Shown piece by piece: positions 1-7,577 of a stretch of DNA of 20,224 nucleotides. Positions within the stretch are counted from its first letter, which is position 1, and every line of letters starts with the position of its first letter. A program made the translations under genes and the position numbers. This DNA comes from Herminiimonas sp. (GTDB taxonomy: Bacteria; Pseudomonadota; Gammaproteobacteria; Burkholderiales; Burkholderiaceae): assembly GCA_014377155.1 (NCBI GenBank), contig JACMQD010000105.1:1-20224 (forward strand). The letters run 5' to 3'. The notes under the pieces are model-generated. The model ran no database searches. It was not told where the DNA came from and worked only from the letters and a program-made list of their open reading frames with translations.

Positions 1-2
1 AC

Positions 3-593
3 TTGCTGTCGCTGATCAACGATATGCTCGATCTGGCCAAGATCGAGTCAGGTAAATTCGAGCTGAATCGAGAGCGGGTGATCTGCCAGGGCGTGATCGA
101 CAACGTCATGCAAACCCTGGGTCCGTCAGGGCAGCAAAAAGGCCTGGTCCTCGATGTCGACATGCCAGCGCAGGCCATCAACGTCATTGCCGATCAGCGC
201 GCACTGACGCAAATCTTGCTGAACCTGGTCAATAACGCGATCAAGTTCACGGAAGCCGGACGGGTCGACGTGCGCCTGGCGCGGCGCGTTGTCGATGGCA
301 GCGAACAGGTGCACATCAGCGTGTGCGACACCGGCATCGGCATTCGTGCAGAAGACCGGGGCAAGCTGTTCCAGACATTTACGCAAGTCGATGCGACACT
401 GGCGCGCCCGTTCGAAGGCACCGGACTCGGACTGTACCTGAGTCAGAAGCTGGCGCATTTGATGGCGGGTGAAATTTCATGTGACAGCGAGTATGGCAAG
501 GGCAGTTGCTTCACGCTGGTGCTCCACGGTGCGCCGCTCCAATGCCTGCGTGACCAACGCGCTGACGCATCGATACCGCTCCCGGGCCGGTAA
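3..593 (+). CDS. Sensor histidine kinase, C-terminal fragment (gene starts before the window)
   Basis: The reading frame is open from the left edge to TAA at 591-593, so only the last ~196 residues are present. The fragment begins at the end of a HisKA dimerisation helix (LINDMLDLAKIESGKFEL) and continues through a complete HATPase_c domain: N box NNAIKF at about residue 79, G1 box DTGIGI at about 110, F box LFQTFTQVD, and G2 box GTGLGLYLSQ at about 140. This domain binds ATP and phosphorylates a histidine lying upstream of the window. About 20 residues follow the catalytic domain, so no receiver domain is attached at this end. The phosphohistidine, any sensory domain and the partner regulator cannot be seen. 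The motifs resemble those of the hybrid kinase at 2116-4623, but the sequences are clearly different. Confidence 0.9.
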   Translation: MLSLINDMLDLAKIESGKFELNRERVICQGVIDNVMQTLGPSGQQKGLVLDVDMPAQAINVIADQRALTQILLNLVNNAIKFTEAGRVDVRLARRVVDGSEQVHISVCDTGIGIRAEDRGKLFQTFTQVDATLARPFEGTGLGLYLSQKLAHLMAGEISCDSEYGKGSCFTLVLHGAPLQCLRDQRADASIPLPGR

Positions 594-649
594 TCTTTCC
601 CATGCTTCTTTCGTTCCAATGCAAATCCTTGTTCGCACTTTTTATCCGG

Positions 650-683
650 CCGTCATGCTGCCGTAACGAAGTGCCGTTAAAGT
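650..683 (+). promoter_or_regulatory. Candidate Pho box and -10 element upstream of the phosphodiesterase gene
   Basis: CCGTCAT at 650-656, a 4-base spacer, then CCGTAAC at 661-667 form an 11-base-period direct repeat. The known PhoB site is CTGTCAT-N4-CTGTCAC; the two halves match at 6 of 7 and 5 of 7 positions. Exactly ten bases later comes TAAAGT (678-683), a 4/6 match to TATAAT, which is the spacing of PhoB-activated promoters, where the Pho box replaces the -35. The gene downstream releases phosphate from glycerophosphodiesters, as Pho-regulon genes often do. Transcription from here would give a leader of roughly 160 bases. Confidence 0.5.
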
Positions 684-722
684 AGCGGCTCGCGTGGCAC
701 GACGCTCGTGTCACACGCTGTA

Positions 723-739
723 CTGCCCCGACAGGGCAG
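723..739 (+). other. Hairpin in the probable leader of the phosphodiesterase gene
   Basis: CTGCCC (723-728) and GGGCAG (734-739) form a 6-bp GC-rich stem with a 5-base loop. No T-run follows, so it is not a Rho-independent terminator. It would lie in the 5' leader if transcription starts near 690. It could be a leader structure or chance; I do not recognise a riboswitch class. The rest of 594-851 shows no gene. Confidence 0.3.
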
Positions 740-851
740 GCACTACCGTAGCTGGCGGTCGGGAAAGATACCAGCACCAATTCAGGTCGACGCATCGCTC
801 CGCCCCGATTCCGGCCATCGGATTTTCCGCATCCTCACACTGGAGATTGTT

Positions 852-2021
852 TTGAAAAAAAATATGTCGATTGCTCGTGCCGCATTGCTCGCATCTGCTA
901 GCCTCGTTGTGTTGTTGTCTGCCTGCGGCGGCAGCGACGAAAACTATTACCAGAACCCGGGCCTGGCATGGCCGCCGACACCGGCCATCGCGGGTCACCG
1001 AGGCGCGTCGGCATTGCGCCCCGAGCATACGCTGGCTTCTTATCAGCGCGCCATCGATGACGGCGCCGACATCGTTGAGCCGGATCTGGTCAGCACCAAG
1101 GACGGGGTATTGATCGCGCGCCATGAAAACGATATTTCCGGCACCTCCGATGTTGCCGACAAGCCCCAATTCGCTTCGCGGAAAGTCACCAAGCTAATCG
1201 ACGGCATTCCAGTCACCGGCTGGTTTACCGAGGATTTCACGCTGGCCGAAATCAAGACCCTGCGCGCGCGCGAACGTATACCCGCCAACCGACCTGCCAA
1301 TGCCACATTCAATGGCCAGTTCGAAATCCCGACGCTCCAGGAAATTACGGATTTGGTTCGGCAGCAAAGCCAGGCCAAGGCGCGCGTGATCGGCATCTAT
1401 CCCGAAACCAAGCATCCGACCTATTTCAAGTCGATCGGCCTGCCGCTGGAGCGACGCCTGGTCGACCAGTTGACGGCGGCCGGCTATCGCGGCAAGGGCG
1501 CGGCGGTGTTTATTCAATCCTTCGAAGTCGCCAACCTGAAAGAGTTACGTGGCATGACAGACATGCGTCTGGTTCAGCTGGTCGATAATCCCAAGAATCC
1601 GCCTGCCGCCAACGGTACGCCACGCAATGCGCCCTATGATTTCGTCGCCGCAGGCAGCACGCGTACCTATGCCGACCTGATCACGCCAGCCGGGCTGAAA
1701 GAGATTGCGACCTACGCCGATGTGGTCGCGCCGTACAAGGAAATCATCATTGCGCGCGATGCCCGCAATGAGCTGGGTCCAACCTCGCCGGTCGTGGCCG
1801 ATGCCCACGCTGCCGGCCTCAAGATCCATACCTGGACCTTTCGTCCGGAGAATCCATTCTTGCCGCCCAGCCTGCGGTTGCCGGATGTCGCATCGATTAC
1901 CCAGCGCGGCAACATGGTGGCGGAGATCAATGCGTACCTGAATGCCGGGATCGACGGCTTTTTCACGGACGATCCCGCGCTCGGACGAATCGCCGTGACC
2001 GAATTCCTGAGCCGAAAGTAG
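852..2021 (+). CDS. Glycerophosphodiester phosphodiesterase, secreted lipoprotein (GlpQ type)
   Basis: This enzyme hydrolyses glycerophosphodiesters (deacylated phospholipids) to glycerol-3-phosphate and an alcohol outside the cytoplasm. The protein is 389 residues from a TTG start at 852, preceded by GGAGA at 842-846 with 5-base spacing. This start gives a signal peptide MKKNMSIARAALL, a hydrophobic core and the lipobox LSAC, with the lipidated cysteine at residue 25. The in-frame ATG at 864 would still give a signal peptide but is 17 bases from the ribosome site. The GDPD barrel begins with GHRGAS (His49, Arg50). EPDLVSTKDG (Glu76, Asp78) supplies the acidic metal ligands and ARHEND (His91) the second catalytic histidine. 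The C-terminal TWTFRPEN and GIDGFFTDDP are typical of periplasmic GlpQ. It is a single gene, convergent with the hybrid kinase. A Pho-box-like site at 650-683 suggests induction by phosphate starvation. Confidence 0.92.
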   Translation: MKKNMSIARAALLASASLVVLLSACGGSDENYYQNPGLAWPPTPAIAGHRGASALRPEHTLASYQRAIDDGADIVEPDLVSTKDGVLIARHENDISGTSDVADKPQFASRKVTKLIDGIPVTGWFTEDFTLAEIKTLRARERIPANRPANATFNGQFEIPTLQEITDLVRQQSQAKARVIGIYPETKHPTYFKSIGLPLERRLVDQLTAAGYRGKGAAVFIQSFEVANLKELRGMTDMRLVQLVDNPKNPPAANGTPRNAPYDFVAAGSTRTYADLITPAGLKEIATYADVVAPYKEIIIARDARNELGPTSPVVADAHAAGLKIHTWTFRPENPFLPPSLRLPDVASITQRGNMVAEINAYLNAGIDGFFTDDPALGRIAVTEFLSRK

Positions 2022-2032
2022 CAAGACAACTC

Positions 2033-2064
2033 CGGCGCCCGGTTCTGTCAACGCAAGGGCGCCG
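2033..2064. terminator. Hairpin between convergent genes
   Basis: CGGCGCCC (2033-2040) and GGGCGCCG (2057-2064) are a perfect 8-bp inverted repeat around a 16-base loop. It sits between the stop of the phosphodiesterase (2021) and the stop of the convergent hybrid kinase (2116). No T-run follows on either strand, so it is a weak or Rho-assisted terminator at best, or simply a structure protecting mRNA 3' ends. Confidence 0.4.
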
Positions 2065-2115
2065 CGTATAGAGCATCGCTACGAGGTCAATCTGGTGACT
2101 ATGACACCGCCAGCG

Positions 2116-4623
2116 TTATCCCGGCGCCAAAGCACGGCGAACCTGCGCAATGAACCGGCTGCTGTTGAATTCGGTTTTCTCGACGATTTGAACCACCTGG
2201 GCCGGATTGCCGCTGTTTAATGCCAGCCGGTCGGCTGCGGTGATTTGCTTTGCCGTGACAATCAGGATCGGAATACGCGCCGTATCTGTGGCGCCTTGCA
2301 GCGCCTCGACCACATCGAATCCGTTAATTTCGGGCATGAGCAAGTCGAGCAAAATCAGGTCCGGCAATAGTCGCTGCGCACGCTGAATGGCGTCGCCGCC
2401 GCCGTACGCGCGGGTGACGGCATACGATGGCGCCGGCAGTAATGCGGCGAGGACTTCGACTGCCTTGGGGTCATCATCGACCACCAGTATCTTGAACGTC
2501 ATCTCCTCGACGGGGTCCAGGCCCAGGCTCGACAGGGATGCTTTCAGGTCGGCGCGGCTGATCGGTTTCTGGATAACGGCGGCTGCGCCGCCGGCGAGCG
2601 CCAGATTGGTATCGGCCTGACCCGAGATGATTACCACCGGAACCTGCGCCAAAGCCTCGGTCTCGCGCAGGCGCAACAAGAAATCCCACCCGTTCATTCC
2701 CGGCAACTGGATGTCGAGCGTGATGAGGGTGAGGATCTGCTGCGGTGCCAACTCCAGCGCTGCTTCGGCACTGGCTGCGCGCAACACCGTGAAGCCTTCG
2801 GCTTCCAGCAGCAGGCGCAGCAAATCGGCTGCGCGGTCGTCGCTTTCCACCATCAAGGCGATGCGCTCGCTCGGCAACGCCACCGGCACGGCGGCCGGTG
2901 CGACCTCAGGTAGAACCGTCGGTGTCAGCAGGCGCAACGGCAACCACACGGCAAAGATCGCGCCGTCGCCCTCGGCGCTGGCGACGGCGACCGTGCCGCC
3001 ATGCAGTTCGGCCAGCTGCTTGACCATCGCCAGGCCCAGCCCGGTGCCTTCGAACTTGCGCGCCAGGCTGCTGTCGATCTGGCTAAAGGCTTGGAACAAC
3101 TTAGCCATGTTGTCGCGCGAGATGCCGATACCGGTATCGCTGACACAGATTTCAAGGAATTCTTCGTATTCATTGTCGGCCAGCTTGAAGCCGTGTACCG
3201 GCCAGGTACCGGGCAGGGTACCCACTGTACTGCGTGCCACGCGGCGCGCGCGCAGCGTTACAGAGCTGCCGGCGGCACTGAACTTGACCGCGTTCGACAA
3301 CAGGTTGTAGACAATCTGCTTGGTTTTGCGCATGTCGAGTTGCGGCACGCCGATGTCAGGTCCGGTTTCGAATTCGAGATGAATACGCTGGGTCGCCGCT
3401 TTTTCGCGCACGATCGACAGGCTGTTCGATAGCAGGCTGTTGAGGTCGACCGGTTCGAGTTCAAGCGTCATCATGCCAGCCTCGACCTTGGACAAATCGA
3501 GGATGTCGTTGATCAGGGACAGCAGATGCTGGCCGCTGGTAAAAATATCGCCGATGTATTCATGCTGGGTGTCGCTCATCGGCCCCATCAGGCCGTCCTT
3601 GAGCGCTTCCGAAAAGCCGATGATGGCGTTGAGCGGGGTGCGCAGTTCGTGCGACATGGTTGCCAGGAATTCGGACTTCATCTGGCTCGCATGTTCCAGT
3701 TCGATGTTCTTTTCTTCCAGCGCGCGTTCGAAGCGCTTGCGCTCGGTGACGTCGCGGGCGGCAGCGAATACGCCCTGCAATTTGCGTTCGCGGTCCTGGA
3801 AGGTGGCAGCGTTGTACGACACCACCGTTTCGTCACCGTTGTAGGCCCGCACCGTCAGCTCGTAATTGCTGACCTTGTTCTCGGTCAGCACGCGCTTGAT
3901 CGCCGCGTCGGCGCGGATCGGATCGGTAAAAAAATTCTTGCACGGCGCGCCGATCAGTTCGTCGCGGGTGCGGCCGGTGAGCGTCATCATCTGCTGATTG
4001 ACATCCGAGATGATGCCTTGCGGGTCGGTCATCATCAGGGCGTCGATATTCGATTCGATCAGCGACCGGGTATAGAACTGCTGATCGCGCAGGCGCTGGT
4101 CGAGCAACGCTTGCGCCGCTTCGACCTGCTTGCGGGCGGTATTGTCGGTGCCGATCAGCAGATAGCCGATGATGCCGTCTTGGGCGTCGCGCAACGCCGT
4201 GACCGAGACAATTGCTGGAAAACGGCTGCCGTCCTGGCGGATGTAGGTTAGCTCGTAGATGTCCTCGATACCGCGTGATGCCTTGAACACCAGCGCCTCG
4301 AAACCGGGCGTGATCGGCGTGTCAAGTTCCAGGCTCAACGCCGCCGCGCGGGTGATCAGTTCCTGCGGATCGGAAATGTCGGCCGGGGTGATCTTGTTGA
4401 CCACGTCGATGGCGCCGTAACCCAACATGCGCTCCGCGCCGACATTGAAAATCTGGATCACGCCTTTTTCGTCGGTGGCGATGCTGGAAAAGTTTGCGCT
4501 GTTGAAAATGGCGTCTTGCAACGCGCCTGTTTTAAGCAGCGTTTTTTGGCGACGAAATTCCACGGCGCCATCAGGGGCGCCCGGTTTTTCATCAGCACCA
4601 TCTAAGGAACCGGTGTTTGGCAT
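2116..4623 (-). CDS. Hybrid sensor histidine kinase: two PAS, HisKA, HATPase, two receiver domains
   Basis: This is a cytoplasmic signalling kinase with no membrane segment visible. Numbered from the ATG at 4623 (835 residues): PAS at about 40-165, ending GYLLIGTDNTARK; a second PAS at about 185-305, ending AARDVTERKR; then HisKA with FLATMSHELRTPLN, phosphoacceptor His325. HATPase_c follows with NAVKFS, DTGIGIS and GTGLGLAM up to about 560. Receiver 1 (about 588-705) has Asp637 in TLDIQLPG. Receiver 2 (about 710-830) has the acidic pocket LVVDDDP and Asp760 in LLDLLMP. Two tandem receivers after the kinase suggest internal phosphotransfer or control of a separate phosphotransfer protein. No output domain is attached and no regulator lies beside it, so the input and pathway are unknown. 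An in-frame GTG at 4668 would add 15 residues; neither start has a clear Shine-Dalgarno and I prefer the ATG. Confidence 0.9.
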   Translation of the reverse strand: MPNTGSLDGADEKPGAPDGAVEFRRQKTLLKTGALQDAIFNSANFSSIATDEKGVIQIFNVGAERMLGYGAIDVVNKITPADISDPQELITRAAALSLELDTPITPGFEALVFKASRGIEDIYELTYIRQDGSRFPAIVSVTALRDAQDGIIGYLLIGTDNTARKQVEAAQALLDQRLRDQQFYTRSLIESNIDALMMTDPQGIISDVNQQMMTLTGRTRDELIGAPCKNFFTDPIRADAAIKRVLTENKVSNYELTVRAYNGDETVVSYNAATFQDRERKLQGVFAAARDVTERKRFERALEEKNIELEHASQMKSEFLATMSHELRTPLNAIIGFSEALKDGLMGPMSDTQHEYIGDIFTSGQHLLSLINDILDLSKVEAGMMTLELEPVDLNSLLSNSLSIVREKAATQRIHLEFETGPDIGVPQLDMRKTKQIVYNLLSNAVKFSAAGSSVTLRARRVARSTVGTLPGTWPVHGFKLADNEYEEFLEICVSDTGIGISRDNMAKLFQAFSQIDSSLARKFEGTGLGLAMVKQLAELHGGTVAVASAEGDGAIFAVWLPLRLLTPTVLPEVAPAAVPVALPSERIALMVESDDRAADLLRLLLEAEGFTVLRAASAEAALELAPQQILTLITLDIQLPGMNGWDFLLRLRETEALAQVPVVIISGQADTNLALAGGAAAVIQKPISRADLKASLSSLGLDPVEEMTFKILVVDDDPKAVEVLAALLPAPSYAVTRAYGGGDAIQRAQRLLPDLILLDLLMPEINGFDVVEALQGATDTARIPILIVTAKQITAADRLALNSGNPAQVVQIVEKTEFNSSRFIAQVRRALAPG

Positions 4624-4833
4624 AGAGTTTTCGCGGGGATGATCACGGGTCAGCAGCGCTGTCGGCACTCGAGACGGCGTCGCTGCAAGGCAGGCTCACG
4701 GATTGCCCGGCCGGCGCGCGCAGCATGCGGACCGGGACTCAAGCAAGAAAGAGAGGAATGCGATCAAGAATAGCAGAGACCTTTCACTGCCGACAAGAAC
4801 TCTTGGTTAGCAAGAAATCGCGCCTGCCACGAT

Positions 4834-5544
4834 TTACATGTCGGACGGCAGCAAGCGCTGGGCCTGTTCTTTGCGTTCGCTGTAGCGGGTATTCAAATAA
4901 TCGCTTTGCTGGCGCAACAACAAAGTGAATTTGACCAGCTCTTCCATCACGTCGACCACCCGGTCGTAATAGGGAGACGGCTTCATCCGGTTGTCGTCGC
5001 CGAATTCTTCGTAGGCTCTTGCGACCGACGATTGGTTCGGAATGGTAAACATGCGCATCCACCTTCCCAGCAGGCGCAGCGTGTTGACGGTATTGAAGGA
5101 TTGCGAGCCGCCGCAAACCTGCATTACCGCCAGGGTGCGGCCCTGGCTCGGTCGCATGCCGCCCTGTTCCAGCGGAATCCAGTCGATCTGGTTCTTGAAC
5201 ACAGCGGTCATCGCGCCATGACGTTCGGGGCTGCACCACACCTGTCCTTCCGACCACATCGATAGCGCGCGCAGTTCGACGACCTTTGGATGATCCTCGC
5301 TGGCGCCGCCGGCCATCGGCAGTTCGCGCGGATCGAAAATCCGCGTCTCGGCACCGAGGTGCTGCAAGATACGCGCTGCTTCCTCCACCAACAGGCGGCT
5401 GAAGGCGCGTGGACGCAGCGAGCCGTACAGCAGCAGGATGCGCGGCGGATGGGAATACGGCGCAGCGTGGGCGAACTGGTCGAGGCCCGGAATGTCGAGC
5501 AGGGCCGCGTGCAAATTCGGCAAATCAAAAGGTGCGTCATGCAT
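4834..5544 (-). CDS. arsH: ArsH, NADPH-dependent FMN reductase / organoarsenical oxidase
   Basis: This 236-residue flavoprotein belongs to the ArsH family, which uses NADPH and FMN; characterised members oxidise trivalent methyl- and aromatic arsenicals to less toxic pentavalent forms. The flavodoxin-like fold starts at [17 protein letters not shown] (about residues 36-52, the FMN phosphate loop). It continues with DPRELPM, the [20 protein letters not shown] segment and the [15 protein letters not shown] loop, all typical of ArsH. Length matches the family (about 230-250). The start ATG overlaps the end of arsC by 8 bases (5537-5544), pointing to translational coupling. It is the last gene of the ars operon, and about 165 bases without a gene separate it from the upstream end of the kinase gene, which runs the same way. 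Confidence 0.93.
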   Translation of the reverse strand: MHDAPFDLPNLHAALLDIPGLDQFAHAAPYSHPPRILLLYGSLRPRAFSRLLVEEAARILQHLGAETRIFDPRELPMAGGASEDHPKVVELRALSMWSEGQVWCSPERHGAMTAVFKNQIDWIPLEQGGMRPSQGRTLAVMQVCGGSQSFNTVNTLRLLGRWMRMFTIPNQSSVARAYEEFGDDNRMKPSPYYDRVVDVMEELVKFTLLLRQQSDYLNTRYSERKEQAQRLLPSDM

Positions 5545-5968
5545 GAGGCGCTACCCGCTTGCCATCGGCGTCGATCACCTGTTCGCCGTCTTCCTTAGCG
5601 AACGGTCCGGTCTGCGGCAGCGACAGGATGTCGAGCACCAGCTCGGACGGACGGCACAAGCGCACGCCTTCCGGCGTCACCACGAACGGGCGGTTGATCA
5701 GGATCGGATGGGTCACCATCGCCGTCAGCAAGGCCTGGTCCGACAGCGTCGGATCATCGAGTCCCAGTGCGGCGAACGGCGTGCCCTTTTCGCGGATTGC
5801 GGCGCGCACCGACAGGCCGGCGCGGTCGATCATATTCTTCAGCGTCGCGCTGTCAGGCGTCTCGCTCAGGTAGTCGATGACCTGCGGCACGATGCCGGCG
5901 TTGCGGATCAATGCCAGGGTGTTGCGCGATGTCGCGCACGCGGGATTGTGGTAAATGGTAACGTGCAT
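5537..5968 (-). CDS. arsC: ArsC, glutaredoxin-coupled arsenate reductase
   Basis: ArsC reduces arsenate to arsenite in the cytoplasm with electrons from glutathione and glutaredoxin. The 143-residue protein begins [20 protein letters not shown]; Cys11 in [10 protein letters not shown] is the catalytic cysteine of the glutaredoxin-type class. Substrate-binding arginines are visible in [12 protein letters not shown] and in RLCRPSE, where R60/R94/R107-type residues sit in the E. coli plasmid R773 enzyme. The frame is open upstream to 6076, but the ATG at 5968 gives the family N-terminus and leaves 20 bases after the aquaporin stop. Its end overlaps arsH by 8 bases. Converting arsenate to arsenite makes the substrate that the neighbouring aquaporin can let out of the cell. 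Confidence 0.95.
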   Translation of the reverse strand: MHVTIYHNPACATSRNTLALIRNAGIVPQVIDYLSETPDSATLKNMIDRAGLSVRAAIREKGTPFAALGLDDPTLSDQALLTAMVTHPILINRPFVVTPEGVRLCRPSELVLDILSLPQTGPFAKEDGEQVIDADGKRVAPHA

Positions 5969-5988
5969 GGAAGATACTCGGTGAAATG

Positions 5989-6708
5989 TCAGGCCTTCTG
6001 ACGGTTGTCGAAATCGCCGGGTGCAACGGTGCCACCCACGGTCGCATCGTGTGGCGGCGCCGGATACAGCCAGCAAAACAGCAGCGTGGCGGCGGCCGCG
6101 CCCAGCAGTTGCGCAATGATGAATCCCGGCGCGTCGATCGGGCGAATACCGGCGAAGGTATTACTGGCGGCGCGCGCCAGAGTGACCGCCGGATTGGCGA
6201 ACGACGTCGATGCCGTAAACCAGTACGCCGCTGTGATATAGGCTGCCACCGCGAACGGCGTCGCGGACGGCCGGCTACGGGAGCAGCCGATGATCACTGC
6301 CAGCAGGCCGAAGGTGGCGACGAATTCGCTCCACCACTGCGCGGCGCCGGTGCGCATGTGTTCGGAGGCAAAAAACACCGGTTCGCCGAACATCAGATGC
6401 GCCGCTGCGACCCCGGCGAAGGCGCCCGCAACCTGCACAGTGATGTACGGCGCTACCTCGGCAGCGGGAATATTGCCCTGCCAGGCTTCCGACAGGGTCA
6501 CCAGCGGATTGAAATGCGCGCCCGAGATCGTGCCGAACATCAGGATCAAGGCCACCAGTCCGGCCCCGGTCGCCATCGCATTGGCCAGCAGGGCAATCGC
6601 CGTGTTGCCGCCGGCCAGCCGCTCGGCCATGATGCCGGAGCCGACAACGACTGCCAGCAGAAATGCGGTGCCCAGACCTTCGGCAACCAGGCGACGCGCT
6701 CGCGTCAT
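5989..6708 (-). CDS. aqpS: AqpS-like aquaglyceroporin in the arsenic operon
   Basis: This 239-residue MIP-family channel has six hydrophobic segments and two half-helix loops. The first loop reads GAHFNPLVTL (NPL at 67-69 instead of NPA). The second reads FANPAVTLAR (NPA at 172-174), with Arg179 in the position of the selectivity-filter arginine. The gene lies directly between arsR and arsC, as in the S. meliloti operon, where AqpS carries arsenite out down its gradient in place of an ArsB or Acr3 pump. No pump gene is present here. The start ATG shares an ATGA with the stop of the small ORF at 6705-6800, a standard sign of translational coupling. The effect of NPL on selectivity is not known to me. 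The frame has no frameshift and the length is normal for the family. Confidence 0.9.
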   Translation of the reverse strand: MTRARRLVAEGLGTAFLLAVVVGSGIMAERLAGGNTAIALLANAMATGAGLVALILMFGTISGAHFNPLVTLSEAWQGNIPAAEVAPYITVQVAGAFAGVAAAHLMFGEPVFFASEHMRTGAAQWWSEFVATFGLLAVIIGCSRSRPSATPFAVAAYITAAYWFTASTSFANPAVTLARAASNTFAGIRPIDAPGFIIAQLLGAAAATLLFCWLYPAPPHDATVGGTVAPGDFDNRQKA

Positions 6709-6800
6709 ACGTCGGTCTCGCCGATCGCCTTGATCTCTTGCTGGATCGCGGGCTGAATTACCGGTGCAGAGAAAAAGATGAGGTAGGTACGGTCGGACAT
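6705..6800 (-). CDS. Small ORF of 31 codons between arsR and the aquaporin gene
   Basis: ATG at 6798-6800 opens a 31-codon frame ending in TGA at 6705-6707. It is preceded by AGGA with 5-base spacing to the ATG (a good Shine-Dalgarno), lies 11 bases after the arsR stop, and its TGA overlaps the aquaporin ATG in an ATGA. The peptide starts MSDRTYLIFFSAPVIQPAIQ and ends EIKAIGETDV: a hydrophobic middle, then a charged helix-prone tail. I do not recognise a family. It may be a coupling ORF that sets aquaporin translation, a real small protein acting with the channel, or the remnant of a longer gene. The ribosome site and overlap are seen directly; function is unknown. Confidence 0.55.
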   Translation of the reverse strand: MSDRTYLIFFSAPVIQPAIQQEIKAIGETDV

Positions 6801-6811
6801 GGAATTCCTGA

Positions 6812-7216
6812 TCAGAGGTAAGGTTTGGCAGGTAATTGCGATGGTGGTGCGCTACACGACGACACTATTTTTTTACGTGGTGCGGCTTTTTTAGTGGGCA
6901 GGCAATCGATTGCCAAAACCGGCGAACAAGGATTGCCACCGCAACAGCTGTCGGACAGGAACAGCATCAAGGCATTCATCGTATCGAAATTGGCGGCGTA
7001 GATAATGAACCGGCCATCCTGTCTCGGCACCACCAGTTGCGCGTTCGCCAATTCTTTCAAATGGAACGACAACGACGACGGCGGAATATGCAGCTCTTCG
7101 CCGATCTTGCTAGCGGCCAGTCCTGCCGGCCCGACACGCACCAGCAAGCGAAATACGGCCAGGCGCGAATCCTGGGCCAGTGCCGCCAGAGCGGAAAGCG
7201 CGGTTTTGGTTTCCAA
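6812..7216 (-). CDS. arsR: ArsR/SmtB-family arsenite-responsive repressor
   Basis: ArsR binds the operon promoter and releases it on binding trivalent arsenic. From the TTG at 7216 the protein is 134 residues and starts METKTALSALAALAQDSRLA, the usual ArsR N-terminus. GGAGG at 7221-7225 lies 4 bases upstream, which decides the start although the frame is open to 7291. The winged helix-turn-helix is IGEELHIPPSSLSFHLKELA (about 38-57), followed by the wing VPRQDGRFIIYAA. Cysteines in SDSCCGGNPC (Cys91, Cys92, Cys97) fit the C-terminal As(III) site type known from Acidithiobacillus ferrooxidans ArsR, not the CxC site in the DNA-binding helix of R773 ArsR. It is the first gene of the operon. A lysine-rich C-terminal tail with another cysteine (Cys121) is longer than in many homologues. 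Confidence 0.93.
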   Translation of the reverse strand: METKTALSALAALAQDSRLAVFRLLVRVGPAGLAASKIGEELHIPPSSLSFHLKELANAQLVVPRQDGRFIIYAANFDTMNALMLFLSDSCCGGNPCSPVLAIDCLPTKKAAPRKKIVSSCSAPPSQLPAKPYL

Positions 7217-7245
7217 AAATCCTCCACATCTATTTATTTCGATGA

Positions 7246-7279
7246 TTCCATAATAATGGAAACGTGGAATTAAAGCCAG
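7246..7279 (-). promoter_or_regulatory. Candidate ars promoter with overlapping ArsR operator
   Basis: On the minus strand TTCCAT-TATT-ATGGAA (7246-7261) is an inverted repeat with 6-base arms. A -10-like TATTAT (7250-7255, 5/6 match) lies inside it. CTGGCT (7274-7279), 18 bases further upstream, is a weak -35 (3/6). A repressor bound to the repeat would block the -10, the expected logic for ArsR autoregulation. The arsR start is about 35 bases downstream. The rest of 7280-7452 holds no gene. Confidence 0.5.
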
Positions 7280-7452
7280 ATAGCCGTACACATCTTCGCG
7301 GTACCTCGGTTTAGATCGGTTCCGAGAGGGAAGCGACGATCAGCCGACTGCACCGGCTCTGCCGATTAAAAACCGCGCACGCCAGCAACAGGAGCCGAAT
7401 CATCGTGCAGATTTGATTACACCAATGTGGCGTTGCAGAACATTCTCTTTCC

Positions 7453-7481
7453 GGAACCAATTGCCGGTCTTACGTTACCCA
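7453..7481 (+). promoter_or_regulatory. hrp-box-like promoter upstream of the ankyrin gene
   Basis: GGAACC (7453-7458), 16 bases, then TTACCCA (7475-7481). The HrpL-dependent hrp box is GGAACC-N16-CCACNNA; the first block and spacing are exact, and the second block keeps AC..A. The same arrangement (GGAACCAA, 14 bases, KTACYCA) occurs at 16481-16509 in front of the other effector candidates. The ankyrin start is about 97 bases downstream. Confidence 0.5.
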
Positions 7482-7577
7482 TAGGAATGACAGATAAATT
7501 AACGCATCGTTTGTCAGTGGGAGAAGGATGCCGATCCAACTTGACGACGATGCCGATCACCGGAGCATGAGACGCAG

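Noticed and set aside
2474..2520. Internal ATG before the second receiver domain of the hybrid kinase as a separate response-regulator gene
   Set aside because: GAGGAG directly abuts the ATG with no spacing, and the frame is continuous with the kinase, so a fused protein is the simpler reading.
2627..4251. Long open frames on the plus strand (227 and 241 codons) inside the hybrid kinase gene
   Set aside because: They lie antisense to a gene with complete PAS, HisKA, HATPase and receiver motifs. Their translations show no domain, and such shadows are expected in GC-rich coding DNA.
4604..4632. GGAACC near 4608 as another hrp box
   Set aside because: The sequence 16 bases downstream (TTTTCGC) lacks the AC..A block, and the site lies inside or at the start of the kinase gene on the opposite strand with no gene to drive.
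5986..6756. 256-codon plus-strand frame across the aquaporin gene
   Set aside because: It is antisense to a clear MIP channel, rich in Arg, Gly and His with no recognisable motif and no promoter or ribosome site.
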